Part shown: positions 8,931 through 17,834 of the stretch, in pieces | How positions within the stretch are numbered: the first letter of the stretch is position 1 | Layout of the letters: each line of letters begins with the position of its first letter | From: RGIG3528 sp045629005 | GTDB taxonomy: Bacteria; Bacillota; Clostridia; Lachnospirales; Lachnospiraceae | Direction of reading: 5' to 3' | Assembly (NCBI GenBank): GCA_045629005.1 | Contig: JAZQQJ010000082.1 | Coordinates: forward strand, 23,201-87,200 | DNA: 64,000 bases | Position numbers and translations under genes: made by a program | Notes under the pieces: generated by a model | What the model was told of the DNA's origin: nothing | The model's database searches: none | Seen by the model: the letters and a program-made list of their open reading frames with translations, nothing else

Positions 8931-11900
8931 TATTAAGCTTACCGAAGAACAACAGGCCGTAGTTGATGCACGTGACTGCTCACTCCTTGTTGCAGCAGCA
9001 GCAGGCTCCGGAAAGACCGCTGTTCTTGTTAAAAGAATACTAGATAAATTGACGAACAGGGAAAAACCGACAAATCTTGACCGACTTCTTATCGTAACTT
9101 TTACGAAGGCGGCTGCTGCGGAAATGCGTGAACGTATCGGCAAGGCGCTTGACAAAGCTGTGGAGGAAAATCCTGATGACGAGAATTTGCGTAAACAGCT
9201 TGCAATGCTTCCAAACGCTCAGATTTCCACAATAGACAGTTTTTGTATGTCCGTCGTAAAGGAAAATTATCATTCGCTTATGATTGATCCCGGCTTCAGA
9301 ATTGAGGACGAGAGCGTTCTTGAGCTTGTTGCGGAGGATGTACTTACAGAATATCTCGATGAGGAATATGAAAAATCAACGGATGAATTCAGACATCTTC
9401 TTTCTTCCTATACTTCCCACAAAGATGACGCGGATGTGAAGGAACTTATTCTGAGTTTATACAGATATGCAGACAGCGATCCGAGACCTGAGGAATGGCT
9501 GAACAGGGCAGAAGAGAATTATTCGATGAACATAGCGGAAAGCACCTTGCCTTCGGAAGTCCTTAACGAAGCAAAGAGGACAGTTTCGGACTGCAGAAAC
9601 ATGTGCTTACGCGCAATTGCAATAGCAAAAACGGACAAAGGGCCGGAGCCCTGCCTTAAAGCTTTGACTTCCGATTTGCAGATGATGGATGCACTTCTTC
9701 TTACACGTGATTTTGATTCTATGTATGAATCAATGCGTGATGATTTAAGCTTTGTAACAATGAGAGGGCCCTCAAAGAAGCAGTACGAAGAAGGACTTTT
9801 TTCGGAGACACTGACAAATGTCGTTAAGGCTGTCAGGGATGACTATAAAAAAACGTTATCGGAATTAAAAGAAAGCTATTTTGCATGTCCGCTGTCCGAA
9901 ACAGAGAGAATTTATAAGGCAACTGCACCTGCGATGCTTGAGCTTATAAGGCTTACTCGCGAGTTCTCAAAACGGTTTGAGGCTGAGAAGGCTGACAGGA
10001 ATGCATATGGTTTTTCAGATGTGGCTCATTTTGCACATCGCATTCTTTGCAGGAGAAACGAAAACGGTGAGGAAGTTCCTACAGATACAGCCCGTTCTCT
10101 TGCTGCACGTTTTGATGAAATAATGATAGATGAGTATCAGGATTCGAGCTTTTTACAGGAATACACGCTTAAGGCAGTTTCCGGTGAGTTTGGAGGCGTT
10201 CCGAACCTTTTCATGGTCGGAGACGTAAAGCAGAGCATTTATGGGTTCAGAAAAGCGCGCCCTGAGCTGTTTAACAGAAAATATCACGAGTTTGAAAAGG
10301 CCGGTCTTCACAGAAAAATAGACCTGTCCAAGAATTTCAGAAGCCGAAATTGTGTGCTGGATTCGGTTAATGCTGTTATGTCCTGCATTATGCATGAGGA
10401 CATTTCCGAAATCGAATATGATGAGAATGCAGCACTGCATTTTGGTTCGGGCGCTTATACGGAAGACTCCGACGAATATGCAACAGAGCTCATGCTTATA
10501 GATTCCGATGCATCTGAGAAAGAAGTCGAAAATATAAGCAGAGTTTACGACCTTTATGAACGCATTGATTCAAGCGCGGATGAGAAGCTTTCCGCGGCAA
10601 AAACAACAGCCATCGAAAGAGAAGCGCTTTGTGTTGCACTGAAGATTAAAGACATGGTGGCAAAGCACTTCCAGGTTGCTGATGGAGAAGATGAGAACGG
10701 TGTAAAGAAAACAAGGGACGTTAAATACAATGATTTTGCCGTGCTGATACGTTCCGCGAGAGGTGTTGCCGAAGTCTTTACAAAAGTATTTACGAAACTT
10801 CATATTCCTTCCGAAGCTGAAACAGGAACAGGCTTTTTTGACTCCACCGAAGTTCGTAAGACGCTTTCCTTCCTTCGTATTATTGATAATCCCTATCAGG
10901 ACATTGCTTTCGCTGCTGTCCTTTATTCTCCCTATGTTGGAATGAATGCTGAAGAGGTGGCAGAGCTCGCGGTTAAATATAAGCCCACTTCCGGCGGAAC
11001 TCTTTATGAATGCGCAAGACTATCCGCACAAAACGGAAATACGAAACTTGTTCGCTTTTTCGAATTATATGACATGCTTTCGGAAGAAAGCGAATATATG
11101 ACAGTACATGAAGTACTGGAGAGACTTTATGAAACAAGCGGTTACAAGGACATTGTTGCCGTTCAGCCTCAGGGCGACAGAAGAAGCGGTAACCTTGAAC
11201 AGCTTGTTGATATTGCCAAAACATATGAAAACAGCAGTTTTACCGGAGTTCATGATTTCCTGCGTTATGTAGACAGGCTTATGGCAGGAGAAAAGGATTT
11301 CGGCGAGGCTGCAATAAGAGTAACCGATGGCTGTGTACACGTTATGACAATACATAAAAGTAAGGGCCTTGAATTCCCTGTTGTTTTCGTGTGCAGAATG
11401 GGTGGAAGGTTTAATAAGAGCGATTCAAAGAGAAAGCTTATTTTTGACCAGGATTTTGGCATTGGCTCGAACTACATTGATGTGCAGAAGCGTACGAAGC
11501 AGAAAACGCTGAAACAGTCTTTCCTGCAGAACAGGAAGAAACACACGGATATGGCTGAGGAAGTGCGTGTGCTTTATGTTGCCTTGACAAGAGCGAAAGA
11601 AAAGCTCTTTATGGTGGGAAGCGTTGATAAGCCAGGTGATAAGGTAAGACAGTGGCAAAATGCATTATCGGATGGTTCAATTACTTATTCCTACCTTGAT
11701 AAGGCAAATACATATCTGGACCTTGTGTCCCCATCCGTTTTTTCCGGGTTTAATGAATCGGATTTCGACAGACTCAATGAGGGTGCGATTTACTTAAGCA
11801 TTCGTGGTGAATGCGGAACGGAATGCTTTGAGGCGCCGGTAAAGGTTTCTCTTATTCATTTTGATGAGACGAGTGCACATACACAGCTTGAAGGTGACAT

Positions 11901-12741
11901 CGCATACGAAACCGATGATAATCCGATATATGAAAGTGTTCTTGAAGAGCCGGATATCGTTGACGAAATCAATGCCCGTAAGGAGTACGTTTACCCTTAT
12001 TCCGAGCGTGCAAAAGCACCGGTGAAGGTTTCGGTTTCCGAACTCAAGATGATTGCCATTCATGATCTGGAAGAAGAGAAAGCCGTAGAAATACAGCCTG
12101 CGACAAAGGCTGAAGACGGTGTGGCGGAAGCAATTACCGAAGAGACTGCCGGAGAAACTGCCGGAGAAACTGCAGCGTTAAGAAAAGGCAAGGTTTCGGG
12201 TGCGGAGCGAGGCACATTATACCACGAAGTGTTTGAAAAACTCAGGTATACCGGCGATTATTCAAGTAAGGAGGCATGTGAGGCATCGGTTGAAGCAGAT
12301 ATAAAGGATCTGATTTCAAAGGGATATCTCCCTGCAGACATACTTGAAACCGTGAACATGCGAAAGATTTCGGCATTTTGCATAAGCACCATAGGGCAAA
12401 GAATGATTCAGGCTTACAAGAATGGGACACTGTATCGCGAACAGCCCTTTGTGTATGGACTGACCAATTCGGAATTCTGCGAGTTCGCACATGTGAAAAA
12501 GGACACGGATATGGTTATGCTTCAGGGTATTATCGATGCATATATTGATGACGAAGACGGTCTTGTTCTTATAGACTATAAGACCGATAAGGTGTATGCT
12601 GATGCATGTAAGGAACTGACGGAACGCTATAAAGTTCAGCTCGAGCTGTATGCGAGAGCACTTTCAAAGCTCCGCGGAAAGCCTGTAAAAGAAAAAGTTA
12701 TTTACAGTGTGGCAAAAAATGCCGTAGTGGTGCTTGACTGA
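8923..12741 (+). CDS. addA: ATP-dependent helicase/nuclease subunit A (AddA)
   Basis: 1272 residues. UvrD-type helicase fused to a RecB-type nuclease, the motor subunit of AddAB. Walker A AAGSGKT is at 26-32, with IMIDEYQDSS (motif II), VGDVKQSIYGFR (motif III), TIHKSKGLEFPVVF (motif V) and VALTRAKEKL (motif VI). The nuclease core has IDYKTDK with Asp1218 and Lys1220. The ATG at 8923 is preferred over upstream in-frame starts because GGAGGGG sits 7-12 bases before it. A short stretch near 1080-1090 contains a duplicated AGET, a small local repeat in a variable linker. It overlaps addB and the next gene, so all three are translationally coupled. Confidence 0.96.
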   Translation: MADIKLTEEQQAVVDARDCSLLVAAAAGSGKTAVLVKRILDKLTNREKPTNLDRLLIVTFTKAAAAEMRERIGKALDKAVEENPDDENLRKQLAMLPNAQISTIDSFCMSVVKENYHSLMIDPGFRIEDESVLELVAEDVLTEYLDEEYEKSTDEFRHLLSSYTSHKDDADVKELILSLYRYADSDPRPEEWLNRAEENYSMNIAESTLPSEVLNEAKRTVSDCRNMCLRAIAIAKTDKGPEPCLKALTSDLQMMDALLLTRDFDSMYESMRDDLSFVTMRGPSKKQYEEGLFSETLTNVVKAVRDDYKKTLSELKESYFACPLSETERIYKATAPAMLELIRLTREFSKRFEAEKADRNAYGFSDVAHFAHRILCRRNENGEEVPTDTARSLAARFDEIMIDEYQDSSFLQEYTLKAVSGEFGGVPNLFMVGDVKQSIYGFRKARPELFNRKYHEFEKAGLHRKIDLSKNFRSRNCVLDSVNAVMSCIMHEDISEIEYDENAALHFGSGAYTEDSDEYATELMLIDSDASEKEVENISRVYDLYERIDSSADEKLSAAKTTAIEREALCVALKIKDMVAKHFQVADGEDENGVKKTRDVKYNDFAVLIRSARGVAEVFTKVFTKLHIPSEAETGTGFFDSTEVRKTLSFLRIIDNPYQDIAFAAVLYSPYVGMNAEEVAELAVKYKPTSGGTLYECARLSAQNGNTKLVRFFELYDMLSEESEYMTVHEVLERLYETSGYKDIVAVQPQGDRRSGNLEQLVDIAKTYENSSFTGVHDFLRYVDRLMAGEKDFGEAAIRVTDGCVHVMTIHKSKGLEFPVVFVCRMGGRFNKSDSKRKLIFDQDFGIGSNYIDVQKRTKQKTLKQSFLQNRKKHTDMAEEVRVLYVALTRAKEKLFMVGSVDKPGDKVRQWQNALSDGSITYSYLDKANTYLDLVSPSVFSGFNESDFDRLNEGAIYLSIRGECGTECFEAPVKVSLIHFDETSAHTQLEGDIAYETDDNPIYESVLEEPDIVDEINARKEYVYPYSERAKAPVKVSVSELKMIAIHDLEEEKAVEIQPATKAEDGVAEAITEETAGETAGETAALRKGKVSGAERGTLYHEVFEKLRYTGDYSSKEACEASVEADIKDLISKGYLPADILETVNMRKISAFCISTIGQRMIQAYKNGTLYREQPFVYGLTNSEFCEFAHVKKDTDMVMLQGIIDAYIDDEDGLVLIDYKTDKVYADACKELTERYKVQLELYARALSKLRGKPVKEKVIYSVAKNAVVVLD

Positions 12742-13484
12742 TGGATGAAGACATTTTATTAACGGTAAAAAAACTTCAGGACCTTGAGAAAAGGTCGTAT
12801 AACAATAACACATTCGAATTCAGCGATTTTCTTACTGTGGCTGAAGCAGGTGAGTTCCGCAGAGTATCAAATGAAGGTGAATTTTTCGGGGGCTATGATT
12901 TGGCTGAACGCAGAATGATTCGATTTGGAAATCCGGAAGATTTTGGATATGATGTGCCGTTTCCGTTGGAATGTGTTAAAATATCACCTGTATCCGAGAA
13001 GTTTTCATCGGCTGTTTCACATCGTGATTTTCTTGGTGCTGTAATGAACCTTGGACTTGAACGGCGCGTGTTCGGTGATATTCTCGTTAAAGACAAATGT
13101 GCGTATATGTTCTGTGAGGAACATATTGTTGACTACCTTATTGAAAATCTGATTTCTGTGGGACGAAATCAGGTGAGTGTCAGCAGAACTGTATTTCCTG
13201 CCGAAAGCTTTGAGAGCGAAAAGCAAAGGCTTCAGATTCAGGTCAGTTCGCCACGCGCAGATGCAATTGTTGCCCATGTGTGTAAGCTCGCCAGGGGAAA
13301 TGTTGCACCGCTTTTTTCAAAACAGCTTGTTCAGCTTAACGGAGCGATTCTTGAGCGAACCGACAAGCTTTTGAAGGAAGGAGACATCTTTTCTGTCAGA
13401 GGATATGGAAAGTTTGTCGTAGGTGAAACGTTGGGCGTGTCAAAAAAGGGCAAAGACAATATGGTGGTATATAAATACTGCTAG
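12741..13484 (+). CDS. YlmH-like S4-domain RNA-binding protein
   Basis: 247 residues. The C-terminal third (about 175-245) is an S4-type RNA-binding domain: RADAIVAHVCKLAR, then QLVQLNG, LLKEGDIFSVRGYGKFVV. The N-terminal two thirds match the YlmH/photosystem II S4 arrangement, including LGAVMNLGLERRVFGDI. Such proteins bind stalled or free large ribosomal subunits in some Firmicutes (established for B. subtilis YlmH/RqcP2 relatives). The start codon overlaps the addA stop by one base. Unusually, it is not next to divIVA or the ylm genes but follows the recombination genes. Family call is good; a role in ribosome quality control is inferred. Confidence 0.8.
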   Translation: MDEDILLTVKKLQDLEKRSYNNNTFEFSDFLTVAEAGEFRRVSNEGEFFGGYDLAERRMIRFGNPEDFGYDVPFPLECVKISPVSEKFSSAVSHRDFLGAVMNLGLERRVFGDILVKDKCAYMFCEEHIVDYLIENLISVGRNQVSVSRTVFPAESFESEKQRLQIQVSSPRADAIVAHVCKLARGNVAPLFSKQLVQLNGAILERTDKLLKEGDIFSVRGYGKFVVGETLGVSKKGKDNMVVYKYC

Positions 13485-13501
13485 AGTAGAGGAGAGGTAG
13501 A

Positions 13502-14968
13502 ATGGAAAAGACAAAACAGGACAAAAAGAATTTGATTTATTATCCTTTGGGGACGGTAGGACGTGATATGGTTTATTCACTTATCACAGGTTTCCTGCTC
13601 ACATTCATATTGTTCACAAGAAATCTTACTACGGGACAGCTGGCAGCGGTTACCGGAATAATGGTTTTCGCAAGGGTATTCGATGCTTTGAACGATCCCA
13701 TTATGGGAAACATCATCGAAGGAACACGTACAAAGTGGGGCAAGTTTAAGCCGTGGTTCCTTGCAGGATGCATTACAACAAGCTTTGTTATTTTCTTTAC
13801 ATTCAATTCAAAGCTTCAGGGATGGCCTTTTATCATCTTCTTTGGATGTATGTATATTGCTTTTTCAATTACCTATACAATGAGCGACATTTCTTATTGG
13901 GGCATGATTCCGGCACTTTCTTCGAACGCTGACATGAGAAACCAGCTTACAAGCCGTGCAACTCTTTTTGCAGGTATCGGCGGAACTGCCGCATCAATTT
14001 TCATTCCTATGCTTACCGCAGGAGATAAGGCAATTGGCGGTAATGCGCAGAGTGCATACGGTGCAGTTGCTCTTGTCATTGCAATTCTTGTTCCGATTTT
14101 CGGTATTTTTACACTTATCGGTGTTCAGGAAAAGAAGGTCGCAACTGATGCAGCTACAAAGGAAAAGATTAGTGTTAAGCACATTATCAAGGTGTTTGCC
14201 GGTAATGACCAGCTTCGCTGGATGGCAGTAATATTCCTTATTCAGGAAGTCGGAAACGGACTTATTAACGGAGGCCTCGGTGCAACCTACGTCTATTTTG
14301 AATTCGGTTACGATGGCGGTCTGTATTCTCTTTTCACAACCATCGGTATGGCAGCAACCGCATTCCTTATGATTTTCTATCCGATGATTTCCAGAAAAAT
14401 CAACAGAAAGAAACTCATGGGAATTATGCTTGTTATTTCTGCTGTGGGCTATGCACTTATGCTCATTTCAGGCATTGCTCTTCCCTACGGCATAAAGTTC
14501 CCTGCACTTACAGTGGGCTATATGTTCGGAAACTTCGGAAACTACTGCTTCTACCTTGTTATGATGATTTCAATCATGAACACTGTAGAGTACAACGAAT
14601 ACAAATTTGGTGCACGTGAAGAGGGTATCATTACATCTCTTCGTCCGTTCGTTACAAAGATGGCATCGGCGCTTACAGTGCTTATTACATCCGGAATTTA
14701 CATGATTCTTGGGGTTACCGATTTTACAAACAAGATTGCTGATTTTGAAAATATGGCTTCAAGAGGAGAAATCGGAGATGCAGAGAAGTTAAACGGAATT
14801 ACAGCGGTTATTTCCTCCGTTACAGGCGGAAAGACACTTGGACTCCTGATCTGTATGGCAATTCTCCCTGCTCTTCATATGACAATTTCTTATATTCTCT
14901 ACAAGAAGAAATATACGCTTGATGAAGAAGAATACGAGAGAATCTGTAAAGAAGTCGGAGAAGCTTAA
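13502..14968 (+). CDS. GPH (MelB-like) sugar:cation symporter
   Basis: 488 residues with about 12 hydrophobic segments, typical of the glycoside-pentoside-hexuronide:cation symporter family in the major facilitator superfamily. The cation-site signature of helix 2 is intact: Asp61 and Asp65 in FDALNDPIMG, followed by RTKWGKFKPW, a family-conserved cytoplasmic loop. It would import an oligosaccharide, glycoside or uronide with sodium or protons. No glycosidase is adjacent; the nearest is the GH127-type enzyme at 24855. Start follows GGAGAGG at 13490-13496. A weak hairpin at 14974-14994 follows. Substrate cannot be assigned from sequence. Confidence 0.88.
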   Translation: MEKTKQDKKNLIYYPLGTVGRDMVYSLITGFLLTFILFTRNLTTGQLAAVTGIMVFARVFDALNDPIMGNIIEGTRTKWGKFKPWFLAGCITTSFVIFFTFNSKLQGWPFIIFFGCMYIAFSITYTMSDISYWGMIPALSSNADMRNQLTSRATLFAGIGGTAASIFIPMLTAGDKAIGGNAQSAYGAVALVIAILVPIFGIFTLIGVQEKKVATDAATKEKISVKHIIKVFAGNDQLRWMAVIFLIQEVGNGLINGGLGATYVYFEFGYDGGLYSLFTTIGMAATAFLMIFYPMISRKINRKKLMGIMLVISAVGYALMLISGIALPYGIKFPALTVGYMFGNFGNYCFYLVMMISIMNTVEYNEYKFGAREEGIITSLRPFVTKMASALTVLITSGIYMILGVTDFTNKIADFENMASRGEIGDAEKLNGITAVISSVTGGKTLGLLICMAILPALHMTISYILYKKKYTLDEEEYERICKEVGEA

Positions 14969-14973
14969 ATTTT

Positions 14974-14994
14974 ACTGCCGCGATTATCGGCAGT
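14974..14994 (+). terminator. Hairpin after the GPH symporter
   Basis: ACTGCCG and CGGCAGT form a 7-bp stem with a 7-base loop. Only a short T-rich run (TTCATTT) follows, so termination may be partial. The next gene starts 19 bases beyond, leaving read-through possible. Confidence 0.45.
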
Positions 14995-15012
14995 TCATTT
15001 GGGAGGGTTATT

Positions 15013-15876
15013 ATGGGTAGAAAGTTTGGAGACAGAAAAGACGGCAGGCTTATAAGAGAACTTGATTCGTTGCATTTTGTAACGGGAGTTATTTACCCGA
15101 ACCGTTGTGACAATGAAGCTTTCATAAGTGAGACAATCGATCTTACAAACCTTAATGAGTTTCTGAAAAAGAAGAATGCTGACAATCCGGACTATAAGTA
15201 CAATTTGTTTCAGTGCATTCTTACCGCACTTGTAAGAACTATTACTTTACGTGAAAAGCTTAACCGCTTTATAGCAAATGACAATTTCTACCAGAGAAAC
15301 GAGGTATCGGCGTCGTTTGTAGTTAAGAAGCAGTTTGCTGACAATGGAGCTGAGGCCCTTGCGTTCCTTCACACAAAGCCTGACAATAATCTGGATTCTA
15401 TTCATGAATACATTCGCAAGCAGGTTATGGAATGCCGTTCGGACAAGGTTGACTCTTCCACAAATGCCATGGACATTTTCAACAAGATGCCCAGATGGTT
15501 CAGCAAATTCGTTATTCACGTAATGATGTGGGTTGAACGCCATGGCTGGATTCCTCAGTCACTTGTTGCAACCGATCCTTATTATTCCTCCGTAGTCCTT
15601 TCAAATCTTGGTTCTATCGGAATGAAGAGTGGTTATCATCATCTTACGAACTGGGGCACCTGTTCCATGATTTGTCTTATCGGACAGATGAAGGACAGGC
15701 CGTTCTATGATGAAAACGGAATCGTTACGATGAAGCCTTCAGTTGATATCGGAATTACCCTTGATGAACGCGTGGCTGACGGCTATTACTATTCAAAGAG
15801 TGTGAAGCTTTTAAAGAAACTGCTTGAAAATCCGGAGCTTCTTGATGAGCCCCTGAACAAGGAGGTTGAAATCTGA
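15013..15876 (+). CDS. E2/CAT-fold acyltransferase-like protein, active-site His missing
   Basis: 287 residues resembling the catalytic domain of 2-oxoacid dehydrogenase E2 and chloramphenicol acetyltransferases: SSVVLSNLGSIGM (about 195-207) and ITLDERVADGYYYSKSVKLLKKLLENPE at the C-terminus. The family consensus there is DHRxxDG; here the catalytic histidine position is Glu252 (DERVADG), while Asp256 and Gly257 remain. No lipoyl or subunit-binding domains are present. Its stop overlaps the start of the AMP-forming ligase gene, which points to joint action on an acyl-CoA or acyl-adenylate. It may be a scaffold, an acyl-binding protein or an enzyme with altered chemistry. Fold confident, activity unknown. 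Confidence 0.72.
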   Translation: MGRKFGDRKDGRLIRELDSLHFVTGVIYPNRCDNEAFISETIDLTNLNEFLKKKNADNPDYKYNLFQCILTALVRTITLREKLNRFIANDNFYQRNEVSASFVVKKQFADNGAEALAFLHTKPDNNLDSIHEYIRKQVMECRSDKVDSSTNAMDIFNKMPRWFSKFVIHVMMWVERHGWIPQSLVATDPYYSSVVLSNLGSIGMKSGYHHLTNWGTCSMICLIGQMKDRPFYDENGIVTMKPSVDIGITLDERVADGYYYSKSVKLLKKLLENPELLDEPLNKEVEI

Positions 15877-17624
15877 TGGCCATTACAGCGAAAACTCCGT
15901 GGATTAAAAATCTTGGAGATATGCCCGCAACACTTGAATATTTTGAAGGCTCAATGTTTGACATGCTGAACTTTGTTGCTGAAAAGTACCCCGATTACAT
16001 AGCATTCCGATTCATGGGAAAGGAAACAAAATACAAAGAGATGATTGCCAAAATCCGTCAATGTGCGAAGGCACTCCGCACAATAGGTGTCGGACAGGGC
16101 GACAGGGTTACGATAGCAATGCCGAACTGTCCTCAGGCAGTATTCATGTTTTATGCGGTTAACCTTATCGGTGGCATTGCAAACATGGTTCACCCTCTTT
16201 CGAGCGAAAAGGAACTTGAGTTTTATATAAACGATTCAAAGAGTGTTACAGTTGTGACGCTCGACCAATTCTACCATAAGTTTGAGGCAATTCGTGAGAA
16301 TACGTGTTGTGTAAACATAATTATTGCGCAGATTAAGGACGAGCTTTCAAAGCCCATAAAAGTTGGCTATATGCTTACCGAAGGCCGCAAAATCAAGAAG
16401 ATTCCCGATGATGCTCCTGTAATTATGTGGGATAAATTTATGCAGCTTGCAAAGTGCTGCTTCTACAACTATGAAGCAAAGGGACAGTCGGACGGCCCTG
16501 CCGCAATCCTCTATTCCGGAGGTACGACAGGCACGACGAAGGGTATACTTCTTTCTAATAAAAACTTTAATGCACTCAGTTCGCAGGTCATTGCTGCAAA
16601 CCCGATGTTCCGTCCGGGCGACAAGATGCTTGCCGCAATGCCTCTGTTCCATGGCTTTGGCCTTGGCGTGTGCATTCATACAATGCTTTCGCAGGGCGGT
16701 GAATGCATACTTATTCCCCGCTTTACAGCAAAGAGCTACGGTAAGCAGATTACAAAGCACAAGTGCAACTTTATAGCAGGCGTTCCCACGCTTTACGAAG
16801 CACTGCTTCGCCTTGAAGATATGGAAAAGGCCGATCTTTCAAGCCTTAAGGGCGTATTCTCCGGTGGCGATTCGCTTTCGGTTGAGCTTAAAAAGAAATT
16901 CGATAAATTCCTTTACGACCATAAGGCATCCATTCAGGTGCGTGAAGGCTATGGCACGACGGAAACCGTTACTGCATGCTGTCTTACACCGCCACATATG
17001 TTCAAAGAAGGAAGTATCGGTCTTCCTTTTGCAGACACATATATTAAGATTGTTAAGCCGGGAACCGACGAGGAACTTCCTTACGGCGAAGAGGGCGAAA
17101 TTCTTCTCGCAGGACCGACCGTTATGCAGGAATACGTTAATCATCCTGATGAAACTGCCGCAACGCTTCGCGACCATGCCGACGGTCTTCGCTGGGTATA
17201 TACGGGCGACCTCGGATACATGGATGAGGAAGGCTTCATTTATTTCAAGGGCCGTAGCAAACGAATGATTATTACGTCAGGCTACAATGTTTATCCTGCC
17301 CAGCTCGAAAACATTTTTGATGCCCATGAGGATGTTCTTATGAGCTGTGTAATAGGCATTCCGGACAAGCTCAAGATGCAGAGAGTAAAAGTGTTTATTG
17401 TTCCTAAGCCGGGAGTTGAGCCTAATGAAGAAACACGTGAACGCATAAGGGAATATGCATCAAAGAATATTGCAAAGTATGCAATGCCCAAAGAAATCGA
17501 ATTCCGTGAACAGCTTCCCAAAACTCTTGTCGGTAAGGTTGCTTACAGACAGCTTGAGGAAGAGGAACTTACAAAAATCAAGGCAGCAGAGCAAGCACCG
17601 GCAGAGCAAGCGCCAGCAAAATAA
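15876..17624 (+). CDS. AMP-forming acyl ligase / acyl-CoA synthetase
   Basis: 582 residues of the ANL superfamily. The P-loop-like motif YSGGTTGTTKG is at 213-223, followed by GYGTTE, YTGDLGY, the hinge region KGRSKRMIITSG and the C-terminal catalytic lysine region LPKTLVGKVAYRQL. It activates a carboxylic acid to acyl-AMP and probably transfers it to CoA or a carrier. The first 25 residues and FPRFTA-like core suggest a long- or medium-chain fatty acid ligase, but the substrate is uncertain. The C-terminus ends in an AEQAP repeat; just after the stop the same frame continues as ASAEQASASE to TAA at 17655, suggesting recent shortening. Coupled to the E2-like gene upstream. Confidence 0.88.
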   Translation: MAITAKTPWIKNLGDMPATLEYFEGSMFDMLNFVAEKYPDYIAFRFMGKETKYKEMIAKIRQCAKALRTIGVGQGDRVTIAMPNCPQAVFMFYAVNLIGGIANMVHPLSSEKELEFYINDSKSVTVVTLDQFYHKFEAIRENTCCVNIIIAQIKDELSKPIKVGYMLTEGRKIKKIPDDAPVIMWDKFMQLAKCCFYNYEAKGQSDGPAAILYSGGTTGTTKGILLSNKNFNALSSQVIAANPMFRPGDKMLAAMPLFHGFGLGVCIHTMLSQGGECILIPRFTAKSYGKQITKHKCNFIAGVPTLYEALLRLEDMEKADLSSLKGVFSGGDSLSVELKKKFDKFLYDHKASIQVREGYGTTETVTACCLTPPHMFKEGSIGLPFADTYIKIVKPGTDEELPYGEEGEILLAGPTVMQEYVNHPDETAATLRDHADGLRWVYTGDLGYMDEEGFIYFKGRSKRMIITSGYNVYPAQLENIFDAHEDVLMSCVIGIPDKLKMQRVKVFIVPKPGVEPNEETRERIREYASKNIAKYAMPKEIEFREQLPKTLVGKVAYRQLEEEELTKIKAAEQAPAEQAPAK

Positions 17625-17726
17625 GCGTCAGCAGAACAAGCGTCAGCATCCGAATAACCTTAACCTTCAGGGCCTTACATGCAATGTCCGGAATAAGGTG
17701 CAGGCGGATTAATTAACAATTTTCTT

Positions 17727-17755
17727 TTGACATGAGGCGTTTTTAGGCGTATTAT
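17727..17755 (+). promoter_or_regulatory. Sigma-A promoter for gltX
   Basis: TTGACA (17727-17732), 17-base spacer, TATTAT (17750-17755). The -35 box is perfect and the -10 box differs at one position. A GATGTC/GACATC hairpin lies in the leader at about 17783-17807. The site separates gltX from the ligase operon. Confidence 0.75.
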
Positions 17756-17834
17756 GTCACAACAAAATATATGAATTACAGAGATGTCGTTTGGTTACGG
17801 AGACATCCTGTTATAAAATTTGGAGGTACTAAAA

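Noticed and set aside
12095..12190. Tandem repeat of functional interest in addA
   Set aside because: Only a doubled AGET in a variable linker of a normal-length AddA.
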